Below, one piece after another: positions 37,265-49,693 of a DNA stretch of 64,000 nt; the stretch's first letter is position 1; every line of letters begins with the position of its first letter. Made by a program: the position numbers and the translations under genes. Origin of the DNA: Ptychodera flava. Lineage: Eukaryota; Hemichordata; Enteropneusta; Ptychoderidae. The stretch spans positions 26,705,115 to 26,769,114 of the forward strand of contig NC_091947.1 in NCBI RefSeq assembly GCF_041260155.1, written 5' to 3'. Under the pieces are notes generated by a model. The model did no database searches. It was not told the origin of the DNA and saw only the letters and a program-made list of their open reading frames with translations.

Positions 37265-40200
37265 ATGGCTCGTGTGTTACGGCAAGCCTGGCAGGTTGCT
37301 TCGCAAGTGAGTGATCAAAGTTATACTTATAAAAATGCGTGATCATACTGATTTCGTAAGCTCGAGAGTGCTGTTAGGTCATTTGAACCCAGCAGGCACA
37401 CCATATGGGCATGTCTGCGCTTAATACGTATGAACAAAGTGTTCACTCTCTGTACTACCTCTATGCATGCTCCAGTTGAATACGCAGCCATAGGCGTACG
37501 GCGAATTTTAAAATCACTGCATTTTATTAATAACTGTACAAAATGGAAATCGTGCGGACAGCTTTTGAGACATCCAGTGAACAGCATCCAATCAATGCAG
37601 TGCACGGCTGTGGTAGCTCAGCTCTACTGTTACTTATAGCTCTGCGAATTTTATATAAAACCACGTACTTGTCAGTTGTCTGTATTTTAACGGTAAAACA
37701 TGCATTTTATTAATAACTGTGCAAACAGAAATCATGCGGGCAGCTTTTGAGACATACAGTGAGCAGCGCCCAGGGCACGGCTTTAAGTAGCTCTGCGTGC
37801 CAGGGCTGTGTACACATGTGTGTTACCGGTGTTATACAGGTGTGGTGGGAGGCTGTATACCGCCGGTAACACACACGTCAGCTCAGGTATCATGCAGAGC
37901 TTAGGCTGTAAGGTGAACAAGACAGACGAAAGGTCATAGCCTGGTATTCTAGAATTCTGGGCGCTGCTCACTGTATGTCTCAAAAGCTGCCCGCATGATT
38001 TCCTTTTGCACAGTTATCAATAACATGCATGTTTCAACATTGAATTTACAGACAAGTGATTTTACTGAGTAAAGCAGAGCAGTAGAGCAGAGCGGCCACA
38101 GCCATGCAATTCACTGTATGTCTCAATAGCTTTCCGCTTGCACAATTATTAATAAAATGCATGTTTCAACATTAAAATTGCAGACAAGTGATTTTAATAG
38201 TCGTGCGCCTATGCACAGCATCGTACACAGGGCTAGTTTGCATTGTACTAACACTATCACGGTCTCGCCACAAAATTTTGTGGCTGCAGTGCTGTATGTA
38301 GTTCGACTTGAGGTTTTGCCTTGGTATTTGGGTCAGACAGCAAAACCTTTTCAGTTTTACCGTCTGGCCCAAATATCTAGACAAATCCTTAAGCTACAGC
38401 ACTGCAGTTATTCAGTTTAAAGTACGGTAGTGTAGCTCGAGGTTTTGCCCAGGGCAAAGAGTTCCTTCAGTTAACGGCCTCCACCCCAATTTTTCTTGCT
38501 AAGTAGGATCATGGAGGTACCCTTTATGGTAGGATATACAATATTTTAAAGTATGCTAACCCTAAAACTAACCCTAACCCATATTCTAAACCCTTCCGAA
38601 AGTTGTATTTGATGTGCTTTTTCCAAGGAAAGTCCGCGATTAAAGTGATTTCCAGGGGGGCTTAAAGGAACTCTTGCCTGTCTGGGTATGTGGGTCTAAT
38701 GGCAAAACCATTCAGTTTGGTGCTGTAGCAAGAATTTCTATGAGAAAATCTGCTTGCTTCAGAACAGTAATTAAGCCGTTTTGATATGCAAAATGCAGGC
38801 CCCATGGCCAAGCACCTGTGCATAAGTGGTGACGATTGGCCAGTCACATATACAGTGCATCTGCCTACGCCTGACCATGGAGGTTTACAGTACATGGTGC
38901 ATTCCTGGCATTAGTGAGCTTCCAATAAAGCCCGTCAAAGTGCTATGATCATCAAACACAATTGTTGATGTGCTTTTGAGATAAGAATAAGGATACAAGT
39001 TTGTCTCCTTAATAGACACGCCAGCGGCTTACAGACTATCCATGCGCAGGTTCATAGTATACTATGCGAGTAACCGGAAGTGTACCCGACTAAATTCATG
39101 GATGCCGCCATTTTTTGTGAGTGCTCATAAACAATTAGAGATGTACAAAGTTTTATTTTATAACATGCCATTAATAAAATGTATCTCTTTTATTAGCCAG
39201 TAAGTATTATTATCAACCTTTATATTGCTGATACAAAATATCATTACTATCGCGCCTACAATATAGAAAAAGAGAAAACTGTCGTTGATACAATCGAGGA
39301 CATAGCAAAGAGTGCTGGGATTGAATTTTAGAAAGCGCCTTCTGTATCAATAACTTGATGCAAAAATTGCCAGTTTTGGACGAAACGCTAGTTTTCAGCT
39401 TTCAATTGGAATTTAGGCAGTGCAGTTACTATTGCAGTGATAATGCAATGTAGGCAGTGCAGTTGATTTTGGTAACAACTTTAGTTTTCTCAATTGTTTT
39501 TATTTGTTCTATGAAGTCTACAGTGTACTAATTATATTGTTGTTGATGGGCTGCGAGGGTTATAGTATACATTTGTTGCCCGAGGGTCTTAGAGTCACCC
39601 CAAAACAGTCTGTTTTACAAGGAAGTAGGCTAAGGATAATGTCTTTTTCTGCGGGGAAGGGGGGACTCTTTAATTAGGCCCAAGAAAATACAACTGTATG
39701 CTATTACTCAAATATAGCTGTCAATATATATTTTGTAACATACCTCATCCAATTTTCTCACTGAAGAATCAAGAAGTTCCTCTGCCATCACGCATCTTGG
39801 TCGCAGACAACATTGATATCATCTGTCTGCAATTAATCCAGAATGTGCCTTTCAATTGATAGTGCTTTCAAACTATACTACTCAAACTGCAATTTGGTGT
39901 CTGACTGTTTGTATGCATTGTGCCAAAATGGTTCATAACACATGACCATAAATTTAAAAACTGTCTATAGAGAGTTGGTATGAGGTACATGTAATAGAGA
40001 GAGTTACGATACATGTGATTCAAATAAAATGGAAGGCAAGTATCATTTGACCAGAAGCTTTCAACACCTTATTCATTAGCAGACAATTTAGCATAACAAT
40101 GCTAAAATCTGCCATGAAGACCTTTAGATTTTAAAGAAAGTGAGATTTTAATAACTAAACAATGAAAACTTATTAAGTCAAAATTTTTTATACTTATAGC

Positions 40201-43200
40201 TACAGCACAGTAGGATTCCTACTGTTGTAGGATGTCGCGCAGCAAGGTATATGTGTAGCCATCCGATCAGCCGATTTCCAATTCCAAAAAAGGAAGATCT
40301 GCCGGAAGATGTGGTCCAGCAGATGAATGAAGTTGAGGAAAAGGTGAGGTTAGCTGCATGATCACCTCCATCATCTGATATCTCCAAGTTCATGTTCAGG
40401 CCAATTATGATTGTAGGTTTGCAATCAAATGCTGTAGAGCTGTATATTTCTAGGAAGAACATACTATTCAAACTAAAGAGAGAAAGCTATCATGAATAGC
40501 CATATGTGCAGAAAAGAATGCATTTTTTAATGAGAAATGTGTATGAATATAACCATCTAAAGTAACTTTGAATCATGTTCAAAACATGTATCTAGTGACA
40601 CTCACTCATCCAATTGACCTTGTATTCACCAAAATACAAATTGTTAACGTTAACGAGCCAGTACATGACTTTTCATAATTTTTTCACTATTGTGTTTTTA
40701 TGTCAACAGCAGGTTCTTGTTCTACTCCCAAAGCATGTTGAAATGCCAGTTATTTTGCATGTAAACTCAGCATCCGCAAGCATAAAATGTAATGCTATTG
40801 TTCAAATTTGAATTCTAGTCTGGACCTGAAGTTCTATGTCAACAATAGGTACTAGTCTTCACATGTACAGGCTTGGTTAACAAGCTGAATACTGTATATC
40901 TCAACATGCTTTTGGAGTAAAACAAGAACTTGCTATTGACATGCAAAACAAAAATAGTGAAAAAATCATAAAAAATTACAGCAACTGGCCTTATAATTCT
41001 TAACACTTGAATTTTCCATCTAGGACTAATTTTGGGATGTTTTTGTTTGTTTGTTTGTTTTTTTGTGGTGCAGTCTGGGTTTCTACCAAATGTCTTTAAA
41101 GCACTGTCTCACCGACCAGATGAATTCCGTGCCTTCTTTGCGTACTATGACGCTTTGATGAACAAAGAGACCGGAAGACTGACCAAGGCTGACAAGGAGA
41201 TGATAGTAGTGGCAACAAGTGCTCACAATAATTGTATATACTGCATCGTTGCTCATGGAGCTCTGTTGAGGGTGTTTTCAAAAAACAGAATTCTTGCAGA
41301 CCAGGTAGGCAATCTGTAGTGAGAGGGACTCTTAGCTCTCGATATTTTTATTATGGATGTGTAAAACATTTACATCAGAACCACCAAAAGCACCAAAATA
41401 TGATTGTGTTCATTAAGAGGATAACAATGATGGCCTATAATTATATAAATGGGCATCATAAAAATGAGTTGAAAACTTCTACTCGTACTTTTTCTCAAGG
41501 AACTGTAATTTGTTCTTTCATCAACAATAACAAGTCTCGATCACCACACACTTTTTTATCACAACTGGAAGCTGTGATGTAGAGGTGGTTTCAACCGGTG
41601 TTTGATGTCGTCCATTTCCGTAAACGACAAAAAGTCAAAAACTGCTGAACAGACTGCATTGATATTTGATACCGATACATAGACTGGTTCCAAGTTTCCG
41701 ATTCAGAAAAATGGAGCCAAACGGAGCGCCGGTTAGATAGTTTTGGGAAATTTCTAACCCCCCTTTTTATCTAATTGATTTTAGGGGTCTTTCATATATG
41801 TAGTTTTGGAATGTACACCAATCCTGCATTGTGGACTGTTTTATGAGTTGTTGAACAGAAATGAGGTTTTGATGAATGTTAGAAATATGCAGGATGGCTG
41901 ATTCGAAGTATAAGAGATTTCTATGGTCTTTTGGGCATCAAAAGCAATAAAAAAAACATATTTCATAGTTTAGATTCTCACTTTTGAGATGACCCTAGGC
42001 ATTTGTTAAGTAAACATCCTTGAGTCAATATACAGACTTTGACATTCCAGAGATTAAGTATCCACAACCTCACATGTTACAGTCTTTCACTACAATGGTA
42101 TGGCCCAAACCCATTGTTATCAATGGAGAGTGTGGACCTGTCTACAGGAAATTGGGGTGAACAGGTTTAGACAATGATGTTACAAGTTGTAGGTTAGTTA
42201 TCAAGGTAGCACCAGCATAGAGTCCTGAGCATCTGTCCATGTGTTCTCACAGCAAATTACAGGGAAAAAAATGATTTGAGAAGTTTCTCTCCTTTAAATA
42301 GAAGTATATTACAATTTAAACCTGTCATGGATAGATTGCTCTCAAATGATCTGAAACACAGTTATTGCCCATTAGCAACAAATCTATAGCAAGATTATAT
42401 ATGTAAAGTTCATGAACTTACACAAGGTATTAGACAAAAGATGACCATGACTTTGCTACTTTTCAACATTTATTTCAATCAGATTTCCCCAGCTTAGTGT
42501 ATAATTTTGTAATCTTAATTACTGTCAACTTAGCTTTAGCCTTTACTAACTTACTCTAACCTCATTATTCTTACACTAGTGTTATACCTTATAACCACAA
42601 AATTTCAAGAGATGCATATATGATTGTCACTTAACAAACAATTTACAAATATGTCTTCTGCTTTTTCTCCATATACATATACATGTCTCTTTTCTCATAA
42701 AAATGAGCTTAAAATCGCAATGTGAAAAATAGTCTTTCAGCTATATGTTGCTCATTGACTTCGTGGTCTGTCTAATTCACAGTGAGTGTGGTTGTTGATA
42801 AATGCCGATAATACTAGGCGGTCATTATGTCCAAGCGCCATTGGCGGTATTTTTTAACATAATGACCATAGGTCATTATCACATCTGGAAGTTGTGATAT
42901 AGGGTTAGCTTCAACCGGTGGTGGACAGTGTCCATTTTCCGTAAACGACAAAAAGTCAAAAACCGCTGAACAGACTGCATTGATATTTGGTAGAGATATT
43001 CAGACTAATTCCAAGGTTCCGATTCCGAAAAATGGAGCCAAACGGAGCAGCGGTTAGATAGTTTTGGGAAATTTCTAACCCCCCTTTAACTAATTGATTT
43101 TAGGGGTCTTTCATATATGTAGTTTTGGAATGTACACCAATCCTGCATTGTGGACTATTTAATGAGTTGTGGAACAGAAATGAGGTTTTGATGAATGTTA

Positions 43201-44317
43201 CAAATATGCAGGATGGCTGATTCAAAGTATCAGAGATTTTCATGCGCTTTTGGTAATAAAATTGATAAAAAACAACATATTTAATGTTTTGGATTTCTCA
43301 CATTTGTTATGACCCTTAACATTACAGACTTTATGACATAACTAGCTGCTGGACCTGTTTACTGGCGCATTGATTTAAAGACAAAGATTGTTTTATTTTG
43401 TAATAAGGACGTGTGATTTCGTAAAACACAGTCTATTACCTGGAAATGTGATTTTTGCGAATATTGCTTACCCCACTGACAAACAGTGTGGTTTAAAATG
43501 GCTGGAATTCGCTACTTCGGGACTTTGTTTTATGTGTGCATTTACTGACAAACTCCAAACCCGCAGCACCTACCCATTCAGTATTTCATGTACAGGTGTA
43601 CCAGAGATAGAGTAGTTTCACAATGTGCCAGTTGTGATCAAGTGCCATTGGCGCTATTTTTTGAACAGAGAATCATTTTACCTCAAATTCAGTGATATGT
43701 GAAAATTATCGAAATTTGCATTTTCACCAACAACATGATAGTCAAAACTAAATGTTCTGTGCATGTTTTAAAATGAGTCTACATAAGCCATGGACTGGTG
43801 AAGATTTTGATGATCAGAATATCTGTGCATTCTGCCGTAAATGAAGTGCCCACATATGAGTGAAAGGATGGGAAATTTCAGGGTAGTCTGATAGTGTGCA
43901 TATGAATGATTGAGTAATTACAATAATATTGTGTTATGCTGAGTAAGAGCTCCACTTTATGTCTGACAATATGACAATAGAATCACGTGCAATGGTTTAG
44001 GAATAACTGTAGATTTCAAGTTTGTGAATCTAAAACAATTTTGTTCTCAGGTTGCAGCAAACTGGAGATGTGCTGACCTAGACGAGAGACAGAAGGCGAT
44101 TCTGGAATTTGCCATGGTGGTGTGCAAGTCAGAAAGTGTGACAGAAGAACACTTTTCCGCACTGGAGAAACACGGATTCGATCGGGAAGATGCCTGGGAC
44201 ATCGGAGCAATTGCCGCCCTCTTTGCTCTGTCCAACAGAATGGCACATCTCAGCAACATGCGACCTAATGATGAGTTCTACTTGTTTGGGCGTATCCCAA
44301 GAGAAAAAAAGAACTAG
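37265..44317 (+). CDS. AhpD-like / peroxidase-related protein with mitochondrial-type presequence; complete, four exons
   Basis: Carboxymuconolactone decarboxylase/AhpD superfamily, nearest in style to the bacterial peroxidase-related enzyme family. Exons: 37265-37306, 40200-40343, 41074-41304 and 44051-44317 (TAG 44315-44317). All introns are GT-AG in phase 0, giving 227 aa. The AhpD redox motif Cys-x2-Cys-x3-His is present (C116, C119, H123, in NNCIYCIVAHG), preceded by KEMIVVATSAH with E104. The core RFPIPKKEDLPEDV, FLPNVFKALSHRP, DAWDIGAIAALFALSNRMAH and LRPNDEFYLFGR-like blocks (here MRPNDEFYLFGR) follow the bacterial order. Residues 1 to about 45 are Arg-rich with no acidic residue (MARVLRQAWQVASQ, then LQHSRIPTVVGCRAARYMC), as for a matrix presequence. 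In bacteria AhpD reduces AhpC; the animal partner and substrate are unknown. It may descend from a bacterial gene. Confidence 0.88.
37518..38200. repeat. Nested inverted/direct repeat cluster in AhpD-like intron 1
   Basis: CATTTTATTAATAACTGT...GACAGCTTTTGAGACAT... occurs directly at about 37518-37590 and 37699-37772. It occurs inverted at about 37958-38030 and 38110-38165 (CACTGTATGTCTCAAAAGCTGCCC). The 37696-38030 part forms one large stem with a GGTAACACAC-bearing core. Probably a compound MITE. Confidence 0.6.
38287..38402. repeat. Inverted repeat stem, AhpD-like intron 1
   Basis: TGCAGTGCTGTATGTAGTTC...TATTTGGGTCAGACAG pairs with CCGTCTGGCCCAAATATCTAG...AGCTACAGCACTGCA. Arms are about 50 bp with mismatches. 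Short frames on both strands here are mirror images and not genes. Confidence 0.6.
40665..40985. mobile_element. MITE-like inverted repeat in AhpD-like intron 2
   Basis: TTTTTTCACTATTGTGTTTT...AGGTTCTTGTTCTACTCCC...AAAGCATGTTGA (about 40665-40752) is inverted as TCAACATGCTTTTGGAGTAA...AACAAGAACTTGC...ATAGTGAAAAAAT (about 40898-40985). The right arm ends about 90 bp before exon 3. Confidence 0.6.
41556..42003. repeat. Direct repeat A (about 448 bp) in AhpD-like intron 3
   Basis: Contains CCATTTCCGTAAACGACAAA, CAGACTGCATTGATATTTG and TCATATATGTAGTTTTGGAA. It recurs nearly identically 1,320 bp downstream at 42876-43323. Confidence 0.85.
42087..42172. repeat. Small dispersed repeat, copy 4 of 4 (reverse orientation)
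   Basis: CTTTCACTACAATGGTATGG...GGGGTGAACAGGTTTAG. It is the reverse complement of the family described at 14129-14222. Confidence 0.5.
42876..43323. repeat. Direct repeat B, partner of 41556-42003
   Basis: Same order of segments as repeat A with scattered substitutions and small indels. Flanked by CATAATGACCATAGGTCATTA on the left. The interval between A and B holds copy 4 of the small dispersed repeat (42087-42172). Confidence 0.85.
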
Positions 44318-44659
44318 ACACTGTTGGAACGAATCCCTTGAAAATTTATTGTCATCAGGTGAAGGAAAAAAAATTGGTTACAGGTACAACTAATACCACC
44401 TTTTCTAGGGATGTGAATGTCTGATTGAAATGCTGATAGGATATAATGGTGATCCTTCAGTCAAAACTGTACTTTGGTTTTGGAAATATAATCAAGCTGA
44501 ACTGGAAAAGAAATTGGTACCGTAACTCAGAGCTCTAGTCCTGTGAACCAAAATATTAACACCGTTGTTACCCAGTATTCAGTTTTGGTGATTGTTAATT
44601 TTTATTTATTTGTGATGCATGGGCATGAGCACACGTGCCTAACCTAATTAAATATAAAA

Positions 44660-45990
44660 TTGTGTAAATATGGACCTTTGACACAAGTTTGCAACTTCAT
44701 TGAAAGTGTTATGATCAACATAATGAACAATATTCACCACAGATTAATTCTAAAGGCCATTGAGTATTCAAATATGCAATTAGCTGACCTAGAAATAATT
44801 AATTTATTTGACTGCTGTCATTGTGTCACCACTTTACATAGCAGGTGTAATTGCCTTTGGTCAGGTCCTTCAAGCTATATATGCCAAACTGTGAAAGCTC
44901 GTCAGATATGCAAATCATAAATTAGCTCACAAGAAATGCGAAATGACTTTCAATATTGGTATAACCTGGTATAATCATCAATGTACATTTTGATAAACTT
45001 TGATCAAGTAAATCCAAGTATATATCCCAAATTAGGAAAGTTCATTAAATATGCAAATTAGGAATTGACTGAAATGTTCTCATTAAATGTGCAAATTAGG
45101 AATTTGCTGAAGCAAAAATGTTAAATGACTTTCAATAATGTCGTATCATAGTATCTTTAATGTACATAGCAAGTTTCATCAAATTTGGTCTTGTCAATTC
45201 AGATTAATATCCCTAATTAGGAAAGTTCATTAAATATGCAAATTGGGAATTGGCTGAAGTAAAACTGCTAAATGACTTTCAATAATGTTGTATTATGGTA
45301 TCTTCAATATATGTAGCAAGATTCATCAACTTTGGTCGAGTCAATTCAGATATATATCTCTAATTAGGAAATCATTAAATATGCAAATAAGGAATTGACT
45401 GAAGTAAAAATGCTTAATGCCTTTCAATAATGTTATATCATAGTATCTTTAATGTACATAGCAAGTTTCATCAGTTTTAGTCAAGTCAATTCAAATATAT
45501 ATCCCTAATTTCAAAAGTTCATTAAATATGCAAGTTAGGAATTGGATGAAGTAAAAATACTTTATGACTTTGAAGAATGTTGTATCATAATATCTTCAAT
45601 ATATGTGGCAAGTTTTGTCAACTTTGGTCTAGTCATTGCAGATATATTGCTAATTAGGAAAGTTCATTGAATATGCAAATTAGCAATTATCTTTCATGTC
45701 ACCCCTTAATATCTTTCACAGCTGATATATCTTGGTGTAATCAACATTTGTAGTAAATCAAATTGTGTGCAGTGGTTCTCAATGTATACCTGTGTTTTCT
45801 AAAATCATTAATTATGCAAATGAGCAAAAAGTAAGCAAGCCACACCCACCAAAATCTAATCACTTCTTGCCGTTTGCAAACTGAATCTATATGTACCAGA
45901 TTTGATTCAGATATGATGAACCCTTTTTGAGATATCGAGCACACAGACAGACAGACATCGCTACGACACCAGCTCACGTGTATGAACATG
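44660..45990. repeat. Tandem array, unit about 146 bp, copy at locus A
   Basis: Units carry TTCATTAAATATGCAAATTA, GACTTTCAATAATGT and ATGTACATAGCAAGTTTCAT. Four to six units follow a leader (ACAAGTTTGCAACTTCATTG). The array ends in ACACAGACAGACAGACATCG...CATGTGAGCGAAAAA. The same leader, units and tail occur at 55795-57290, so the array moves or duplicates as a whole. Confidence 0.8.
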
Positions 45991-46800
45991 TGAGCGAAAA
46001 AGGAATTTTCAGTAAGGTGAAATGCTTCAATAATCTGTGCATTGGTTTGATAGAGATTGAGAATAGGGCTGTTTGTGACGTCAATACCAGGTACTGATAA
46101 TACGTGCCTTGCTAATCTTTTCAGCTTTTTGTGTTTCTTCTATCTTGCTATCTGTGTGAGGATATTGAGAGTAGAAGCTCTAAAAGTTTTTTGCCACAAT
46201 TGTCACGGTTTTGACTTTTTTAGGCACTTTTCGTTTAGTTTTTATTGCTACACAGTAAAACAAAAACTAAAAGAGACAAATTCTACTAGAGATGATGGGC
46301 CTATCATGTAAGCAGACGTTTAAACTAAGATGTACATACAGATATAGTAACTATGTGTGAAATAAGTATGGGTTGCTTTAACTTGTGAGAAAAAATTAAT
46401 TGATAACAGTTCTCTTTATAAATCAAGAAAAGGGTTCTACAATGCATCTACATAATAAACTTTCAATTCAAGTGGGAATAAAAATGAATTGGGGATTAAT
46501 TTTCATCAAGTGGTGAAGTAACAAGTAATGAAATTAAAGATCTAGTAAAAGTCCTAGAGCTCTTTTATGACTGACTTGCAGCGTGTTTCAAGTCAGCGTG
46601 TTTGCAAGGCTATATCTGATTGGTCATTTGTCACTATTCACAGCAGCTTAGGGAGTTTATTTGTATTACTTAATTATGGCGGTAAGATTCTGCCAGCCAA
46701 TTGGATAACAGCTTCCAAATCGCTGCAAGTCGGCCCCTCTTATATGCTGTATCTGCAAGGCTACCAGTATTGTTTCAATATTCAAATGTTAAGGATAGAC

Positions 46801-46986
46801 ATGGCAGAAACCAGCTGGTATGAATGGATTATGTTGATTTTTGTGTTAATTACTCTGATTGCCCAAGTGCTTGCATGGCATGTTCGTTCAGAGGAACACC
46901 CTGTGAATGAAACATTGACAAACATGTCACAAAAGATGCAAAAAAAAAAAAGCGTGTTTTTAGTCACAAGATTTGAAGTTACATAA
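46801..46986 (+). CDS. Candidate 61-aa single-pass membrane microprotein, one exon
   Basis: The ATG sits in GACATGG, a good Kozak context. The product starts MAETSWYEW and continues with an 18-residue hydrophobic stretch (about residues 10-27, IMLIFVLITLIAQVLAW). A polar tail follows with two N-glycosylation-type sites (NET, NMS) and a KKK from a 12-A run. Upstream are two CCAAT-type motifs (GATTGGTC at 46618, GCCAATTGG near 46698) and TATA-like CTTATATGC near 46738. AATAAA follows at 47023-47028. Spacing fits a compact intronless gene, but length and composition are also possible by chance. No family recognised. Confidence 0.3.
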   Translation: MAETSWYEWIMLIFVLITLIAQVLAWHVRSEEHPVNETLTNMSQKMQKKKSVFLVTRFEVT

Positions 46987-49687
46987 AACCCTCATTCTCC
47001 GACTGTTCTTATATATACCCTCAATAAAATCGGCCCTTACTGTAATATGTCTTGGCTAGCTCTACTGTCAGGTCAGTTGGCTGTTACCACCTGTGCCTCA
47101 ATCAGAGGCTGCACGTTGGTCACACAGTGTTGCACACATGCCTGCTGCCTCGACATAAAAGAAGAGCCCCTTGTACCTGGGCTTTATTCTCTATCTGAAC
47201 AATACTAAATTCAGGTATAGTTGTACGTGAGAAAGGAGACCGCAGAAATTATTTTGAATGTACTTTCAATCACAAGGCAGCAGTACTATTTACAATCTTT
47301 TAGCACTTTATGGGTGATTGCTTTACAAATATCACATAAACTCCAAAATGTCCTGAGCAATGTGAGAGCAAATCTCTAAAGGAAGAGAAATTTGGGAACT
47401 CTCAATTTTCCAGTGTCACTGACCTGTATTAATTTTCACTCGTAAATAAATAAGTGAAAATATCACAAATGTCTCACAATATGTATTGTAGTGAGTCATT
47501 GAACTATTCATCTCTTTATACAAGCAATGGCAGATGAAAACAGTGATACTGAATACTGAATATTTTTGTACACCTATGAGTTTTATTGTACAGTATATCT
47601 TGGTATCAGGGGACACAGAGTACAATGACATTGATGCAGAGTCCAATAAGTTTTGATGTTATTCGACACTGACTATTTGACCTTTGAAGGACAAAACAAG
47701 AACAATTGAGAGAGAAGCCTAGACTGCCCCCCCCCCCCACTGCTCAAATTTGTTTCTTGAGTTTATTCTGTTTTTATATGTATATGCCCAAAGACTAAGA
47801 CAGGGGACACAGAGTACTGAAACCCATTGATGATCAGCTGCACATAATGACAAAAGGTTTTTATTAAAAATACGTATGACAAACCAGACGTCTAGTATGT
47901 TCCGGAAAAAAGTCCGTAAAATTCATAGTATTCACAATTCTTTATTTCCATTTGGAGATTTTCTTTCATTTGGTCTGGCTTGCCTTGATATTACAGTAAT
48001 TAAGGACAGTGAATTATGGACCTTGCTATGGGTAAACTGATTTTGAACATTACAATAGACAACAACTTAGACAACTAATCTAAATGACATACAAATAACA
48101 GTGAAAAATTTGACAAAAACACAAAACTGTTCACCTTGGTTTTTGATTTTCTGCATTCTTCACAATCCAAGAAAAAGGTCCATTTTTTTGTCATTGCCAC
48201 TAAAAATAGGACACTGGAGCAAAATGCAAGCAATTGAAACGTTTGTGAATTTTATAATCCAGTACATAAAAATTCTGTCAAAAACTCTTGATAGCTGAAG
48301 ACAATCCCTATACAGGTCTGACCACTCATGAATTATTATTTGGCCAGGTGTCATTTTGCATAGCCTGAAAGTGTAAATGTTTATTCTCATTTCAGTTTAT
48401 TTGCATGGCGATCAATATGCCATGTAGTATTAGTTCAGTCACCAGTCAGCCTGTCTTCTCTGGGCTGGACTGTTGAGGGCGCAACACTGCACAGCACAGC
48501 AGCGCATGCATCACAGCCATATGGAAACTAGCATGAGGCAGTGACATAGTCTAAAGTTGGATAATTCAAATGATTTGTTGATATTGATTGCGCAAATCTT
48601 GAAATATTCCAAAGTGAAGCATGTAGATTTCATACGGTTTGTGGTTTGTAAAGCTGTCATCTCTAAAACATGAATCAAGGAAACGACTAGAAATTGGTTT
48701 AAAATGCAATAAAAAGAAACTATTTAAAGTGTGGCCTAAAAACATAAAATCAACATGGTCCATTCATTTGAGTTGATAAAGTAAGCTATCACATTCATTT
48801 TTATGCAAACGATGACAGGACACTTCATGACCTGTGTGTGACAAGTCAATATTTGATGTCCTTGAGTTACTTGTTAGGATGATACAGTAGAAACCAAAAA
48901 AGTTATCTTTCCAAATTATCAAATTTTCATCGGTGGAAATTAATCACACCAACAAAGACTGCACATTTAGCAATGTTCCCCAAAATAAACTAAAATAATT
49001 CAAAAGAAACTAGAGGAAATATTTTATGTAAAGTTTTTTCCGAGAGGAGATAAAAATACCGCTATTGCACAAGTCTTTTTGTAAGCATTAAAAAATACAA
49101 CAATTTCTTGTAAGTTAACAAATCACTGTCTCTTATATGATTATCTCTTCAGTAGAAAGAGACCATATCATTTTGACTTGGTGTATCTGTCCTTTTATGT
49201 ATGTACTTGTCTAAACTATGCCTTGGAAAACCTTTTGCTAATCAATCAAACTCTAAATCCACAGAAACTTATTACTTTCTGTTTCGTCTGATCAAGTATG
49301 TGCCTCTTTAAACTGGTATTCTACTGGCAATACAGATGTCAACTCACTTTGGTATTTCTCATTGTGATGGCAGCAAAGCTTTCAAAATTTACAATTTTGA
49401 AAAAATATAATTCTGAAAGAATTCTTGACAACCTTTTCTTATAATATTGCACAAAGTTATGAGAGTCATGACATTTCATTAAGATTACGACACAGACAAT
49501 GTGTCCTCACTCTTGGAGTTGAATCAGTGCGTGAAGATCATCAGGTATGCATGCACACTTACCCAGGTTCTCTACTCACAATCATTGCATGTACCAGTGC
49601 TAAAATGTGGCGGGTGATCATCATAAAAACAATCCCTCTTTCTAATGTCTTTTTGATCTTCCAAAATCTATCTTCCTTTCCTCTCTT

Positions 49688-49693
49688 TTTATT
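49688..49693 (-). terminator. Candidate GT14 polyadenylation signal
   Basis: TTTATT on the plus strand (AATAAA on the minus) about 500 bp beyond the GT14 stop, in a pyrimidine-rich stretch. Confidence 0.3.

Noticed and set aside
38557..38592. Telomere-like CTAACCCTAAAACTAACCC repeats
   Set aside because: Only about three imperfect copies, too few to suggest a telomere or fusion point.
40178..40471. 97-codon minus-strand frame
   Set aside because: Antisense shadow of AhpD-like exon 2.
44660..45990. Regular repeats that could suggest a CRISPR-like array
   Set aside because: Units are about 146 bp, degenerate throughout with no constant repeat/variable spacer pattern, and the DNA is animal.
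46076..46083. TGACGTCA (perfect CRE); also at 24093-24100 and 3980-3987
   Set aside because: The 8-mer occurs by chance at this scale, one copy is inside a transposon arm, and none sits at a supported promoter.
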